Assembly (NCBI GenBank): GCA_017647025.1
Contig: JAGCLL010000155.1
Coordinates: 1 to 40,204 of the forward strand
DNA: 40,204 nt
Reading direction: 5' to 3'
Source of the DNA: Alistipes sp.
Lineage (GTDB): Bacteria; Bacteroidota; Bacteroidia; Bacteroidales; Rikenellaceae
A model generated the notes under the pieces. That model had not been told where the DNA came from and did not search any database. It saw only the letters and a program-made list of their open reading frames with translations. Below, one piece after another: positions 7,102-17,498 of this stretch (position 1 is the first letter of the stretch; the number at the start of each line of letters is the position of its first letter). Position numbers and translations under genes: made by a program.

Positions 7102-9693
7102 TTAGCGAGCATTGAACTTAAATGAGCGAAGTTCCTTTGCCTCTGGGGTGTAGGCCTCTGCCGCTGTTGGCTTTACAAAGCGCAACTTTGGCTGAGTAGG
7201 TGCTGCATATCCGCTAATTGAGTGAGTGCGGAGTTGCTTACTGTAAGGCTTTAATACCTTGATTACACCCTTGCTGCAGAATGGGATAGACAAACTCTTT
7301 GAATATGGGTTGTTAATAGTGTTGTTTGTGTTGCTATTATCACTATTCTCCTTCTCGATAAATCTGTCATCAGAGTTACCACCATTCTGGCTACCATCTG
7401 CCTTAATCTCCTCTGGAACATAAGGAGTGATTGTGGTCTTATTAGACAAATAGATGCGCATAATACCCAATTCTTCATATGTAGCAGGGTCGAATACCGG
7501 CAATATCACATCCGAGAGCAAACCTATCGGCTGGTTATTGCTTGCATCAATGTCGAAGATTATTGGATCCAATCCCATCGAATTTTCATTCTTAGGGTTG
7601 TATGACAAGTAGGTGTAACATTCGAGCATATTTCCATATGAGTCAATCTTGGTCGCCACCTGTACAGCACCAAGGGCATTACCCCAAAGTTTCATACCCT
7701 GAATATATCCATACAAAGTAAGTTTATGCTTAGCGCTATCATAACTTGCATACCACGAGAGATCATCATTGTTTCCCAGGTTAGTTACGAAGAATTGGTC
7801 GTTAGAACCTACGATATTTTTAAGTGTAAATAGACTCTCCGAGAGGAAGTTCTTCTCCACATCATTCTCTTTGTAGGTATACAAGCAACTCATTGTGTAG
7901 TCGCCAAGTACAAGTTCACCATTGTATTTAGGTGCCGAAGAGGTGTCGAATGATTTGATAGCCAAAGCCTCCTTGTCGTATGAGTTCTTCGCCTTGATGA
8001 GAATAGAGTAGTTAGTCTCAGGGGTTAACTGTACCTCTGGGTCTGCACCTCCGATGAAACTAATCATCTGACCACCATTGTGAGTCTCCATAATCTTCTC
8101 CTGAGCGATAGAGATGCCCTGGGTTGCAAGGAGATAGTCGTAAACCTCCTGCTCGTTTGCATATTTACCGGTCTCCATCTCCTCCTTAATATAGAGGTTC
8201 AAATCGGTAGTCTCTGCAAAGATATACTGAGCAGACTTTAACAATTCGCCCTTAACAACAAGAGCCATCGAAGAGTAATCAGGGTATGCACTTAGTTGAC
8301 TGAAATCTGTGGTACCCACATCTTTCAGGGCAACATCGAGTTGGCACGAGAGATCCTGTGTTGCGCCAAGTCCTACAAAGTAGAATGGTGTTGCCACTGC
8401 ATCTCTTGAACGAGCCTTTCCATTATCATCAAATGGAACTGCTACAATGGTGTAGAGACCGTGCTGCAATGCGAGTTTAACATTGTGTGAACCCTCGCCC
8501 TTTACCAAACCTTCGATTGTGCAGATATTCTCATCTGTGCCAGCAACGATAGTGTCTACAACGGTATTAATTTGATCGCTATAATACTCAATATCTCCAT
8601 CGACAATGATATACTTAACGCCAGCAACATCTGTACCATACGAAAGTGCAAACTTTGCGTATGCATTTTCGTGGTCAAGACCAACCTCCATTCCGTTGTA
8701 ACTCAAACTCAAAGCGAAGTCGGTAGCCTTAACACCAGGGAATAGGAGTCGGAACATTCCGTCTGTGTTGCTCTTGAAATCTGCCCACGAGTAGTTTGGA
8801 TACATTTCAAATATCTTCTCGTGTGCGAAGGTGATTCCGTATTGAGGGAAGGTTATGATTCCATCGTCCAATATACCGCCATTACCCTCAATGTATGCTA
8901 TGCCGTAACCATAAGCAAACTCGTTTACGCCAGTAGACTGCTTCTCGATAATTACATTGTTAGGGTTGGTACAATCGAATACTAAGTCTGCTGAACTGAA
9001 AGAGAACATTCCGTATGTTGGATCCGAAAGAAGAGATTCGTCAACGCCAAATGCCAACTCGAAAATCTCTACCCAAGGATTCTTAACCTTGTACTGTTCC
9101 AAGTTCTTGTGCTTGTATAGGTCGAATTCAAGTTCCTGAACACTACCTGCTTCCCAGAATGAAGAGATGGCACTTACGGCACGAAGTTTTGCCTTTGCGT
9201 TGTTGCCATTTGCATCCTTAACCAACAACCAAGGATCGATGCTGAAATCTACTCGCCACTCCTTATCGCCATAAGGGGTAGAGTAGACATCCTCGATAAC
9301 GAAGTTGTAGGTGTAGGTCTTGTCGGCATAGAGTTTCGATAGGTCTGCAACCTCCATCTCGATAGTTGCAGTGTCGCTACCAGCCTCGAAATAAGCCTCA
9401 TACTCCTCTGGCATACCGAACTCCTTGATAGACTCCTTGTCCATATTGTCGTGTGGCTCGACGATGATATATACCCAAAGAGGCTTCTCGGTCGCAACTC
9501 GTTTGAGTGTAAGTTCGAACTTACCCTTGCCTTCCTCCTCCAAGAAACCTATCGAAGTAGGGTTATTCTTTGGGAAGAATACCTGTGGACCACTAACAGG
9601 CTCGCCCGGAGTATATGGGTCGGTAACACACGAAGCAAATGCTCCTGCAACCAACATCATAAGGGCGATAAATAACATTTTTATATTTTTCAT
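7102..9693 (-). CDS. Large surface lipoprotein in SusE/F position
   Basis: An 863-residue lipoprotein (signal MKNIKMLFIALMMLVAGAFASC, lipobox AFASC). No enzyme motif is recognised. The first ~150 residues (FLEEEGKGKFELTLKRVATE, TATIEMEVADLSKLY) resemble Calx-beta or immunoglobulin-like strands seen at the N-terminus of other Bacteroidetes SusCD-linked lipoproteins. The rest is beta-rich with Tyr, Asp and Gly typical of surface binding proteins. Position, 50 bp after susD, and the lipoprotein signal suggest a SusE/F-type ligand-binding partner; this is inference from context. The C-terminal 90 residues are low-complexity (Asn/Ser rich, then basic). The frame is intact. Confidence 0.7.
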   Translation of the reverse strand: MKNIKMLFIALMMLVAGAFASCVTDPYTPGEPVSGPQVFFPKNNPTSIGFLEEEGKGKFELTLKRVATEKPLWVYIIVEPHDNMDKESIKEFGMPEEYEAYFEAGSDTATIEMEVADLSKLYADKTYTYNFVIEDVYSTPYGDKEWRVDFSIDPWLLVKDANGNNAKAKLRAVSAISSFWEAGSVQELEFDLYKHKNLEQYKVKNPWVEIFELAFGVDESLLSDPTYGMFSFSSADLVFDCTNPNNVIIEKQSTGVNEFAYGYGIAYIEGNGGILDDGIITFPQYGITFAHEKIFEMYPNYSWADFKSNTDGMFRLLFPGVKATDFALSLSYNGMEVGLDHENAYAKFALSYGTDVAGVKYIIVDGDIEYYSDQINTVVDTIVAGTDENICTIEGLVKGEGSHNVKLALQHGLYTIVAVPFDDNGKARSRDAVATPFYFVGLGATQDLSCQLDVALKDVGTTDFSQLSAYPDYSSMALVVKGELLKSAQYIFAETTDLNLYIKEEMETGKYANEQEVYDYLLATQGISIAQEKIMETHNGGQMISFIGGADPEVQLTPETNYSILIKAKNSYDKEALAIKSFDTSSAPKYNGELVLGDYTMSCLYTYKENDVEKNFLSESLFTLKNIVGSNDQFFVTNLGNNDDLSWYASYDSAKHKLTLYGYIQGMKLWGNALGAVQVATKIDSYGNMLECYTYLSYNPKNENSMGLDPIIFDIDASNNQPIGLLSDVILPVFDPATYEELGIMRIYLSNKTTITPYVPEEIKADGSQNGGNSDDRFIEKENSDNSNTNNTINNPYSKSLSIPFCSKGVIKVLKPYSKQLRTHSISGYAAPTQPKLRFVKPTAAEAYTPEAKELRSFKFNAR

Positions 9694-9743
9694 ACTTATA
9701 TATTGTCTTGTTTGTGTTCTACAATATCCGTTATACGCCCCTA

Positions 9744-11426
9744 TTAATGTGATGTAATAGACTGCGATGGGTCAGGATTGTTGAAGCCCTTGATTGCAAC
9801 ATTCTGCTGCTCCTCAGCCAATGGAATACATACATTCCAAGCAGGGCAACGGCCCGATGTCTGGAATTTAAGACCTGCCGGTGCATTTGTACCAGAGTAG
9901 GCATTGTCAATACCCATATTCAAACGCTTGAAGTCGAAGAAGAGAACACCCTCGCCCCACAACTCAACACGCTTCTGGAAGATAATCTCCTCAATGATGT
10001 CGGCTCCGTAAGGGATGAAGTATCTCGGATCACGATGCTCCTTCATAAAGTTGATGATGAGTTGCTTACCGCCATTCTCATTGAAGTGTGCAGTAGCCTC
10101 CGCCTCGATGAAGTACATCTCCTCGACACGCATCATAGGAATATCTACAACGCTACCAACCGAACTGTTAATCTTCTCACCGTTACCAGTGCGGAACTTC
10201 ATATGTGCATAGGTACGCATACCTGCACCCTCCATTCCGAATGTTGTCCACTCCTTCTCGGTCAATGTTGTTACCTTCTTGTAGTTTGCGTACGAGGTAT
10301 CTGGGCCTACAATAATCTTCTTACGGAAGTCCGAGTTCGACATACGGTCGTAAGTCGCCTTACGAACACCCGGTTGTGTACCCGAACCATAAGCCCAACC
10401 AGCCATACAACTCATATGGGTAGCCCACGAGTGGAGGTTCGAGAGAACAGTCTTGCTCGACTGAATCATACCCCACATCCAAGCGTTGTTGATCTTGTTG
10501 AAGCCATTGATAGGATCGCAGTACTGACTCTCGGTGAGTGGAGTACAACCCGACTCGTCGATAGCCTTACGAGCATACTCGGCAGCCTTCTTGTAGGCAT
10601 CGATGCCAGTAACTACATCAGGGTATTTTGTTGTGTCGTATACGCCTGGCTTGAAACCACCCAACCAAAGGTATGCACGAGCCTTCAAACCGTAAACTAC
10701 TGCCAACGAAGGCAAGTTCTTGCTTGCAACGGTTGCATCCTTCAAGCACTCCTCTGCCTCGTTCAAATCATCGAAGATGAACTGGAACATAACCTCTCGC
10801 TTTGCACGAGGATTGTTGCGGGTAGATGCCTCGGTAGCCTCCTCGGTTACGATAGGTACTGTCAAACCATCAACCTTCATCAATGCAGGGATGTAATCTG
10901 CATACTCAGACTCGGCGTAGAGTGCGTCGCAATAACGAGCCAAGTCGAGGTAGTGGTGAGCACGGAAGGCCTTTGCTCTACCTCGCAACTCGGTGTACTT
11001 CTCATCGTCGCCAATGAGTTTGAGTACATCGTTGGTTGTCTTGATAAACTCGTAGTAGTTGTGCCATACCAATACGCACGCACCACCAGGACCAATGCCA
11101 AACTGGTATGCGTAGTACTGGAAACGGTCGTAGTATGGGTTACCTCCGCTATATGCGTTAGAAGGCAATACTTCACCGATTGAACGGTCGAATTGAGCAT
11201 ACAACGATGGAAGACCGAAGTCGAAATCCTCGCCTGTCACAGTATTCTTGATAAGAATGGTGTGCATACTGTTGCTCTTGTGTTCAATTTCGCTTTCAGG
11301 ATCTTGCTCAATTCTATCCTGTGTGGTGGTACCAGTCAAAGGAATAGGCTCCTGAATACAGCTCGTAGCCAACATTGTTGCGCCGAGCATCAAAACTGCT
11401 ATTTTATATATATTGTTCATTTTCAT
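9744..11426 (-). CDS. SusD/RagB-family outer-membrane lipoprotein
   Basis: A 560-residue SusD-like lipoprotein that forms the lid of the SusC channel and binds the nutrient at the cell surface. The signal peptide ends at LATSC. Helical TPR-like segments typical of the family are visible (ELRGRAKAFRAHHYLDLARY, VPIVTEEATEASTRNNPRAK, IFDDLNEAEECL, LAVVYGLKARAYLWLGGF), and the C-terminal RagB part (EMYFIEAEAT, EEIIFQKRVELWGEGVLFFDFKRL, WNVCIPLAEEQQN). It starts 24 bp after susC. The ligand cannot be told from sequence; the linked protease suggests peptides. Confidence 0.92.
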   Translation of the reverse strand: MKMNNIYKIAVLMLGATMLATSCIQEPIPLTGTTTQDRIEQDPESEIEHKSNSMHTILIKNTVTGEDFDFGLPSLYAQFDRSIGEVLPSNAYSGGNPYYDRFQYYAYQFGIGPGGACVLVWHNYYEFIKTTNDVLKLIGDDEKYTELRGRAKAFRAHHYLDLARYCDALYAESEYADYIPALMKVDGLTVPIVTEEATEASTRNNPRAKREVMFQFIFDDLNEAEECLKDATVASKNLPSLAVVYGLKARAYLWLGGFKPGVYDTTKYPDVVTGIDAYKKAAEYARKAIDESGCTPLTESQYCDPINGFNKINNAWMWGMIQSSKTVLSNLHSWATHMSCMAGWAYGSGTQPGVRKATYDRMSNSDFRKKIIVGPDTSYANYKKVTTLTEKEWTTFGMEGAGMRTYAHMKFRTGNGEKINSSVGSVVDIPMMRVEEMYFIEAEATAHFNENGGKQLIINFMKEHRDPRYFIPYGADIIEEIIFQKRVELWGEGVLFFDFKRLNMGIDNAYSGTNAPAGLKFQTSGRCPAWNVCIPLAEEQQNVAIKGFNNPDPSQSITSH

Positions 11427-11450
11427 ATCTTAATCTCCTTTCTTGCATTA

Positions 11451-14400
11451 TTAGAATGTGATAGTTACACCTCCCGAGAATGTACGGATAGGAGAGTAGT
11501 TATAAGGTGTGGTGCTACCCGAAATTGATTGACGAGGGTCGAAACCTTGACGCTTCGAGAAGTACCAAACATTGTCGCACGATACATATACACGCAACTT
11601 GTGAACCATAAACTTGCGAGTGATGTTCGCAGGAATGGTATATCCCAAGGTGATGTTCTGAATGTTGAAGTACGATGCGCTTGTCAAGAAACGGCTCGAC
11701 GATGCCGAGGTGTAGTAGTCATCATACTGCAAACGAGGCGAGTCTGACGCCTTGTCGTATGTCCAAGCATCCCACAAATCTCGGTGATATGCGAAGCCTG
11801 CCGAGGTCTGCATAGGCGAGCCCATCATCGATGCGTAGCCAGAGTCGTATGCCAAACCTCCAATCTGGTAGGTGAAGTTTGCCGAGAAGTCTACGCCATA
11901 GAACTGCATAGAGGTGTTAAGACCACCATACAAATCTGGTGTAGCGTCGCCCTGCAACTCACGACCATAACTGCTTGCCAATGCATACTCGTTGGTTGTC
12001 TTGCGCTTGTTGTTGTCCATTGGGTCGTAATACCACCACAATGATTCACCATCCTTACTTACGCCTGCGTATGTAGGCAAGTACCAAGTCCAACGAGAGT
12101 AGCCCTCTGCAAGGAAGTACGAGCCATTGTCGTAACCTGCAACCTTACCATCAGTGGTGGTGTGGCTACGGTACTCATCAGGCAAGCGAGTAACCTTGTT
12201 CGAGTAGTGGGCCATATTCAAACTTACATTCCAAACAAAGTTCTTCTTGCGGAAGATGTCAGCACCCAACTCCAACTCAAAACCGTTGTTTACCATATCA
12301 CCGATGTTGGTGTAGTACGATGTATAACCGAGCGATGGTGCTACCGACAACGAGAACAACATATCGGTAGTGTTGCGGTTGAAGTAGTCAAGACCTCCAT
12401 AAAGGCGACCTCCCCACAAACTGAACTCAACTCCGATGTTGAGGTTGCCGTTGGTTTCCCAAGTGATGTTTGGATTACCCTTCACACTGAAAATAGTCGA
12501 GATGCCATCCTGACCATCATTCGAGATTGAGTACTGGTCAACATAGAGGTATGAAGGGATGTTGTCATTACCCTGAACACCATACGAAGCCTTAACCTTC
12601 AACATATCAACGAATGAAGCCTTGAACCAGTGCTCACGGTTAATCAACCATCCTGCCGAAATTGCCCAGAAGTTACCCCAACGGTGATCTGGGTGGAAGT
12701 TAGACGATGCATCACGGCGGTACGATACCATAGCGTGGATGCGCTGGTCGAAGTCGTACTGCGCACGGAAGAGGTAACCCTCGGTGTTGTAGTGCGAACG
12801 GTACGAGTTGGCACTCTGCTTATCTACAACCGCACCATTCAACTCGTCATAATCGTAAGAGTACATCTTCGCCTTGGCTGCACCCAACGAGTATCCCTTG
12901 TAGTCGTACGAAACATGACCGACCAAGATGTCGATGTTGTGCATATTGTCGAATGTGTGAGTATAGTTGAGCAACTGCTCCAAGTTGTAGGTGATAATGC
13001 GCTGATGCTCCTTCGATATGATACCACCCTCGGTTGCAAACTGTCCGTAGTATGGGTTGAGCAATGTAGAGTGACGAGTCTCATCGATATCGCTACCTGC
13101 ATTGAAGCGGAACTTCAAATCACGATAGAAGCGAATCTCTGCAAAACCCTTTGCCGAGAAGGAGTTACCCTCGCTGGTGTAGCGGTTGAGTTGAATATCC
13201 TGCAACTCGTTCGACATACCACCTGTGGTACGCATCGAACCTGCGTTAGCACCGTTACCAATATCGTAAACCTTGAAACCCCACTGGTCGTATGTGTAGT
13301 TGCCCTTACCATCACGAATGTAGATAGGGTAGATAGGTGCAGTGTTTACTGCGGTAGCAAATACATTGGCATCGCTTGCACCCTCGTAACTTGAATCGTC
13401 GCCACTCTCCCAGGTAAAGTTGGTGTATGAGAAGTTTCCTCCGAGTTTCAACCACTTCTTCGCATTGTAGTCAGCACGCAAACGAGTGGTGTAGCGCTCG
13501 TTGTGTGAGCCGTCGATGATACCGTCGTTATCCAAGTATCCGAACGAAGCAAAGAAACTTCCCTTGTCGTTTGCTGCTGCAACATTCACATTGTACTCCT
13601 GACGGAACGAAGGCTTGTAGAGTTCGTTCATCCAGTCATCTGGCTGCAACCAATAATCCTTGCCTTTGTAAGTTACCTTGCGACCTTCGGTAGCGTTAGG
13701 GTTCATCTTGCCATTGGTGCCGATGAGGTACTGTCCAGCGGGAACGGTCATCACATTATATCCCAAACCACCAGGATTGTTCGATGTGAGCAACTCGTTA
13801 GCCTGCTTGTGGGCTTTGAGGTGATCCTTCTCTGCACCATAGAACTTGTTGTAGAGCGCACGGTAGTGCAACTCGTAGTACTCGCTTGCATTGTCTACAT
13901 AGTCGTAGGTCTGCAACGCACGAGTGTTTAAGCCCCACTTGCCATCGAAGGTGATGGTTGCATCGCCAATGCGAGCACGCTTTGTGGTAACCATAATCAC
14001 ACCATTTGCACCACGAGCACCATACAATGCGTTCGAAGCCGCATCCTTCTGTACGGTGATAGACTCGATGTCGGCAGGGTTGATGTTGTTGATGTCGCCC
14101 TCGTAAATCATACCGTCGACAACCCAAAGCGGAGCAGTACCTGCATTCACCGAACCGATACCACGAATAGAGATGCTCTGCTGCGAACCAGGACGACCTG
14201 ACGAAGAGGTGGTCTGCATACCTGCCACCTTACCAACCAACGCATCAGAGATGTTTGTCGATTGGGTTTTGCTCAAATCGTCAGCATTGACAACCTTAGC
14301 CGAGCCGGTGAAGGCATCTTTCTTTGCCTCACCGAAGGCGATGACGATAACATCGTCGATAGTCTTCGAAGCCTCCTTCAAAACCACATTGATGGTGGTC

Positions 14401-14666
14401 TTTCCGTTGATTTCAACTTTGTTGTCTTCGTAGCCGATAAACGAGAATACAAGCACTCCGTTCGTTGGAGCGGAGAGCGTGTAATTACCCTGCAAATCGG
14501 TCGAAGTACCGATAGTGGTGCCATCTACCACTACGGTAGCACCGACAACTGGATAACCATCTGTGCCGGTAACGCTACCTGAAACCTGCTTGTTCTGCGC
14601 AAACACCGAGATGCTCGCAAGCAGAATAGCAGCGATTGATAGCATAATTTTTTTAACCATAAGCAT
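11451..14666 (-). CDS. SusC/RagA-family TonB-linked outer-membrane transporter
   Basis: A 1071-residue TonB-dependent channel. A signal peptide (to about residue 23) is followed by a carboxypeptidase-regulatory-like domain at about 27-110 (VSGSVTGTDGYPVVGATVVV, LVFSFIGYEDNKVEING). Then come a plug domain (SISIRGIGSVNAGTAPLWVV, DIESITVQKDAASNALYGAR) and a 22-strand-type barrel that ends in aromatic VTITF. ATG at 14666 or 14660 are both possible; 14660 gives the more usual MVKK start. A good promoter lies 41 bp upstream. It is the first gene of the locus susC - susD - lipoprotein - subtilase - lipocalin-like. Confidence 0.95.
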   Translation of the reverse strand: MLMVKKIMLSIAAILLASISVFAQNKQVSGSVTGTDGYPVVGATVVVDGTTIGTSTDLQGNYTLSAPTNGVLVFSFIGYEDNKVEINGKTTINVVLKEASKTIDDVIVIAFGEAKKDAFTGSAKVVNADDLSKTQSTNISDALVGKVAGMQTTSSSGRPGSQQSISIRGIGSVNAGTAPLWVVDGMIYEGDINNINPADIESITVQKDAASNALYGARGANGVIMVTTKRARIGDATITFDGKWGLNTRALQTYDYVDNASEYYELHYRALYNKFYGAEKDHLKAHKQANELLTSNNPGGLGYNVMTVPAGQYLIGTNGKMNPNATEGRKVTYKGKDYWLQPDDWMNELYKPSFRQEYNVNVAAANDKGSFFASFGYLDNDGIIDGSHNERYTTRLRADYNAKKWLKLGGNFSYTNFTWESGDDSSYEGASDANVFATAVNTAPIYPIYIRDGKGNYTYDQWGFKVYDIGNGANAGSMRTTGGMSNELQDIQLNRYTSEGNSFSAKGFAEIRFYRDLKFRFNAGSDIDETRHSTLLNPYYGQFATEGGIISKEHQRIITYNLEQLLNYTHTFDNMHNIDILVGHVSYDYKGYSLGAAKAKMYSYDYDELNGAVVDKQSANSYRSHYNTEGYLFRAQYDFDQRIHAMVSYRRDASSNFHPDHRWGNFWAISAGWLINREHWFKASFVDMLKVKASYGVQGNDNIPSYLYVDQYSISNDGQDGISTIFSVKGNPNITWETNGNLNIGVEFSLWGGRLYGGLDYFNRNTTDMLFSLSVAPSLGYTSYYTNIGDMVNNGFELELGADIFRKKNFVWNVSLNMAHYSNKVTRLPDEYRSHTTTDGKVAGYDNGSYFLAEGYSRWTWYLPTYAGVSKDGESLWWYYDPMDNNKRKTTNEYALASSYGRELQGDATPDLYGGLNTSMQFYGVDFSANFTYQIGGLAYDSGYASMMGSPMQTSAGFAYHRDLWDAWTYDKASDSPRLQYDDYYTSASSSRFLTSASYFNIQNITLGYTIPANITRKFMVHKLRVYVSCDNVWYFSKRQGFDPRQSISGSTTPYNYSPIRTFSGGVTITF

Positions 14667-14706
14667 TTAAGTTTGTATTTAATTATAATATATGTATTCC
14701 AATCGG

Positions 14707-14738
14707 CAAAGATAAAAATAAAATATAAGACCATCAAA
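14707..14738 (-). promoter_or_regulatory. Promoter of the SusCD-protease operon
   Basis: On the minus strand TTTG (14735-14738) and TATCTTTG (14707-14714) are 20 bp apart, the full Bacteroidetes consensus. Transcription would start near 14700, giving a leader of about 35 bases. Confidence 0.65.
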
Positions 14739-15042
14739 TTTATTTCGAATAAAAATGCGTGTTTTTTACGATTTGAAAGCAGATATATACTAATTGCTTA
14801 TAATTTGAAAGCAACAGATGGTATATAACTCATAAAACAATATGTAAATTTTTTAATAATTGCAAATGGCTACTAATCTTCTATCTCTATGCTCGATTTT
14901 CTCCTTTTTTCGATATGGTGTTGGAGTGTACAATTAAAGAGTGTAATCCGATAAAATATGCGAATATCTGCATAAAAATGCGGATGTGTAAAAAAATCTC
15001 AAATTTTGGTGCGAGAGCGCTCATTTTCACGATAGTTTTTAT

Positions 15043-15050
15043 TATATTTG
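15043..15050 (+). promoter_or_regulatory. -7 promoter element of purC
   Basis: TATATTTG matches TAnnTTTG, 38 bp before the purC ATG. No TTTG is found at the usual distance upstream, so only this half is supported. Confidence 0.4.
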
Positions 15051-15088
15051 CACCAATTAAGAGATAATTACAAACAATAAAAAGTGAT

Positions 15089-16036
15089 ATGGAAGCAGTA
15101 GTAAAAACTAATTTGCAGTTGCCTGGTCAGACCAACCACTATGTAGGCAAGGTTCGTGATGTGTATAGCATTGAGGGCGACTATCTTGTAATGGTTGTTT
15201 CAGACCGTATTTCGGCATTTGATGTCGTATTGCCAAAGGGTATTCCGTTCAAGGGACAGGTGCTTAATCAGATTGCAGCGAAGTTCCTCGATGCAACAAC
15301 CGATATTCTTCCTAACTGGAAAATCGCTACTCCCGACCCAATGGTTACCGTAGGTCATAAGTGCGAGCCTTTCAAGGTGGAGATGGTTATTCGTGGTTAC
15401 CTTTCGGGACACGCTTGGCGTGAGTATAAGGCTGGTAAGCGTGTGCTTTGCGGTGTTGAGATGCCAGAGGGTATGGTTGAGAACCAGAAGTTCCCAACTC
15501 CTATCATCACCCCTACAACCAAGGCAGCCGAGGGACACGACGAGGATATTTCGAAGGAGGAGATTATCGCTCAGGGTATCGTTTCGCGCGAGGACTACGA
15601 GCAGTTGGAGAAGTATACCCAGGCAATCTTCCAGCGTGGTACAGAGATTGCTGCCAAGATGGGATTGATTTTGGTGGATACAAAGTATGAGTTTGGTAAG
15701 AAGAATGGTGTAATCTACCTTATGGACGAGATTCACACGCCTGACTCATCTCGTTACTTCTACGCAGAGGGTTATGAGGAGCGTCTTGCGAAGGGCGAGA
15801 AGCAGAAGCAACTCTCGAAGGAGTTTGTGCGTGAGTGGCTTATGGCAAATGGCTTCCAAGGTCAGGATGGTCAGCAGGTGCCAGAGATGACTCCTGAAAT
15901 CGTTGCAAGCATCACCGAGCGTTACATCGAGTTGTACGAGAATATCGTTGGCGAGAAGTTCGAGAAGGCGGAGTGCGACGATGTTGAGGCTCGAATCTCT
16001 GCTAATGTGGCAAAGTGTCTTGCCGATTTGAAATAA
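15089..16036 (+). CDS. purC: SAICAR synthase (phosphoribosylaminoimidazole-succinocarboxamide synthase)
   Basis: A 315-residue cytoplasmic ligase joining aspartate to CAIR with ATP, in de novo purine synthesis. Signatures are [19 protein letters not shown] (glycine loop), [38 protein letters not shown] and [14 protein letters not shown]. The length is that of the longer class, about 300 residues, with a C-terminal extension. The phosphoesterase gene starts 3 bp after the stop, so the two are co-transcribed. Confidence 0.95.
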   Translation: MEAVVKTNLQLPGQTNHYVGKVRDVYSIEGDYLVMVVSDRISAFDVVLPKGIPFKGQVLNQIAAKFLDATTDILPNWKIATPDPMVTVGHKCEPFKVEMVIRGYLSGHAWREYKAGKRVLCGVEMPEGMVENQKFPTPIITPTTKAAEGHDEDISKEEIIAQGIVSREDYEQLEKYTQAIFQRGTEIAAKMGLILVDTKYEFGKKNGVIYLMDEIHTPDSSRYFYAEGYEERLAKGEKQKQLSKEFVREWLMANGFQGQDGQQVPEMTPEIVASITERYIELYENIVGEKFEKAECDDVEARISANVAKCLADLK

Positions 16037-16039
16037 AAA

Positions 16040-17470
16040 ATGAAAAAAATATCAATTTTAGCAGTAGTAGTACTGACTTTGGCAGGTGTGTTATTTTATC
16101 GCACCTGCCTTCGTCATAGTGAGTTCGTTATTCTCTCGACCAACGATATGCACGCCTCGCTCGACAATATGGCGAGGTTGGCTACGGCAGTCAAGGAGTG
16201 TCGTGATACTATCTTTACGATTGTGGTCGATGCGGGAGATAGATGGACTGGCAATGCGTATGTCGATTTGGCAGAGGGACGATTGCCGATTATCCGTCTG
16301 ATGAATGCTGTTGGCTACGATGTGGCAACGCTCGGAAATCACGATTTTGATGCAGGACAAAGAGTGCTTGATAGTGCGATAGCCAAGGCAGATTTCGATG
16401 TCGTATGTGCCAATATGTTCTCCACCGGCTCTCTGCTTAACGAGGTGGCAAGAAGCAAGCAATTTACTACCCCAGAGGGCATTAAGGTCGATTTTGTCGG
16501 TGTTGTAACGAGTTATGCGAATGGTCATCCCGACGGAAACGATGTCAATTTTGATGGGTTGAAGTTTGAAAATCCGCAGAGTGTTGCCGAGCGTGAGTGC
16601 GAGAGTTTGGAGGGTGATGTAAAGGTGCTCTTATCGCATATGGGCGATGATCGAGATATGGAGTTAGCATCTCGATATGGCGGATATGATGCAATTATTG
16701 GCGGTCATACACACGCCATCTTGGATACTCTCGTAAAGGGTACATTGGTAGCCCAGACAGGTCGTAAATTGCGCTATGTTGGTGCGATAAGGGTGCAGAT
16801 GCGAGGTCGTAGGGTAGTGAGTGTTCACTACGAAAATATACCATTGAAAGGGTATGCAAAGGATGCGAATATCGAGCGTATAATTACGGATATAGAGTCA
16901 AATCCAGCATTGAAGGAGGTGGTTGGCTCGATGGCAAAGGATGTAAACCATACAGGTTTGTGCAATTTGCAGACAAAAATTATCAAGGAGGCGACAGATG
17001 CCGAGATAGGTATTTATCATCGTGGCGGAGTGCGTCTTGTAGATGGTTTGTCAGAGGGCGATGTTACGGTGAAGATGCTCTTCGACAATGAACCATTTTT
17101 CTCGCAAGTACACACTATGTTGATGACTCCTGAGCAGTTGCGAAAACTGATTATTTCGAAGTATAACGACACCGAAAATATGAAGGAGTCACATTGTGTA
17201 GACCTCTATGCCACAACGCCTTACCGCATTGTGGTTGATGAGAATAATGAGGCTTTTGATGTGCGATTTCCTCTCCTCAAAGAGGGTGTGAAATATCGTA
17301 TTGCAATGGCGGACTATGTTGCTCGAAACTACAAGAATTTGGAATGCGAGAATGAGGTGCGAACACCTCTTTTGGTCTTCGAGTTGGATAGGGCTTACTT
17401 CGAGAATAATTCGCCTGTTTCGATCTCGAACAAATCGTTGCAAAGTGTCGTTGTCCGCAAAAAACGATAA
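16040..17470 (+). CDS. 5'-nucleotidase/UshA-type metallophosphoesterase, membrane-anchored
   Basis: A 476-residue protein with an N-terminal hydrophobic segment (residues 4-20, signal anchor or signal peptide). The metallophosphoesterase domain carries the full two-metal set: STNDMHAS, VVDAGDRW, TLGNHDFD, LLSHMGDD and IIGGHTHA. From about residue 290 a 5'-nucleotidase C-terminal domain follows (AEIGIYHRGGVRLVDGLSEG, MLFDNEPFFSQV), where the usual N-x-GG is HRGG. The likely role is release of nucleosides from nucleotides outside the cytoplasm. That fits purine salvage with the pnp gene seen earlier, although the substrate is not shown. It is co-transcribed with purC. Confidence 0.88.
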   Translation: MKKISILAVVVLTLAGVLFYRTCLRHSEFVILSTNDMHASLDNMARLATAVKECRDTIFTIVVDAGDRWTGNAYVDLAEGRLPIIRLMNAVGYDVATLGNHDFDAGQRVLDSAIAKADFDVVCANMFSTGSLLNEVARSKQFTTPEGIKVDFVGVVTSYANGHPDGNDVNFDGLKFENPQSVAERECESLEGDVKVLLSHMGDDRDMELASRYGGYDAIIGGHTHAILDTLVKGTLVAQTGRKLRYVGAIRVQMRGRRVVSVHYENIPLKGYAKDANIERIITDIESNPALKEVVGSMAKDVNHTGLCNLQTKIIKEATDAEIGIYHRGGVRLVDGLSEGDVTVKMLFDNEPFFSQVHTMLMTPEQLRKLIISKYNDTENMKESHCVDLYATTPYRIVVDENNEAFDVRFPLLKEGVKYRIAMADYVARNYKNLECENEVRTPLLVFELDRAYFENNSPVSISNKSLQSVVVRKKR

Positions 17471-17498
17471 AAAGAGTAACAAAGTGGTAAATTTTCAT

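Larger units (their letters stand above)
14667..15088. other. Divergent intergenic region between susC and purC
   Basis: The 422 bases are AT-rich and hold no credible gene. They contain the susC promoter, a direct repeat ATTTGAAAGCA at 14771-14781 and 14803-14813 (32 bp period) just upstream of it, and the purC -7 element at 15043-15050. An 8-bp palindrome GAGCGCTC lies at 15015-15022. No riboswitch was recognised upstream of purC. Confidence 0.6.

Noticed and set aside
10035-11183. A 382-codon frame antisense to susD
   Set aside because: No start context, promoter or domain; it mirrors susD codon bias.
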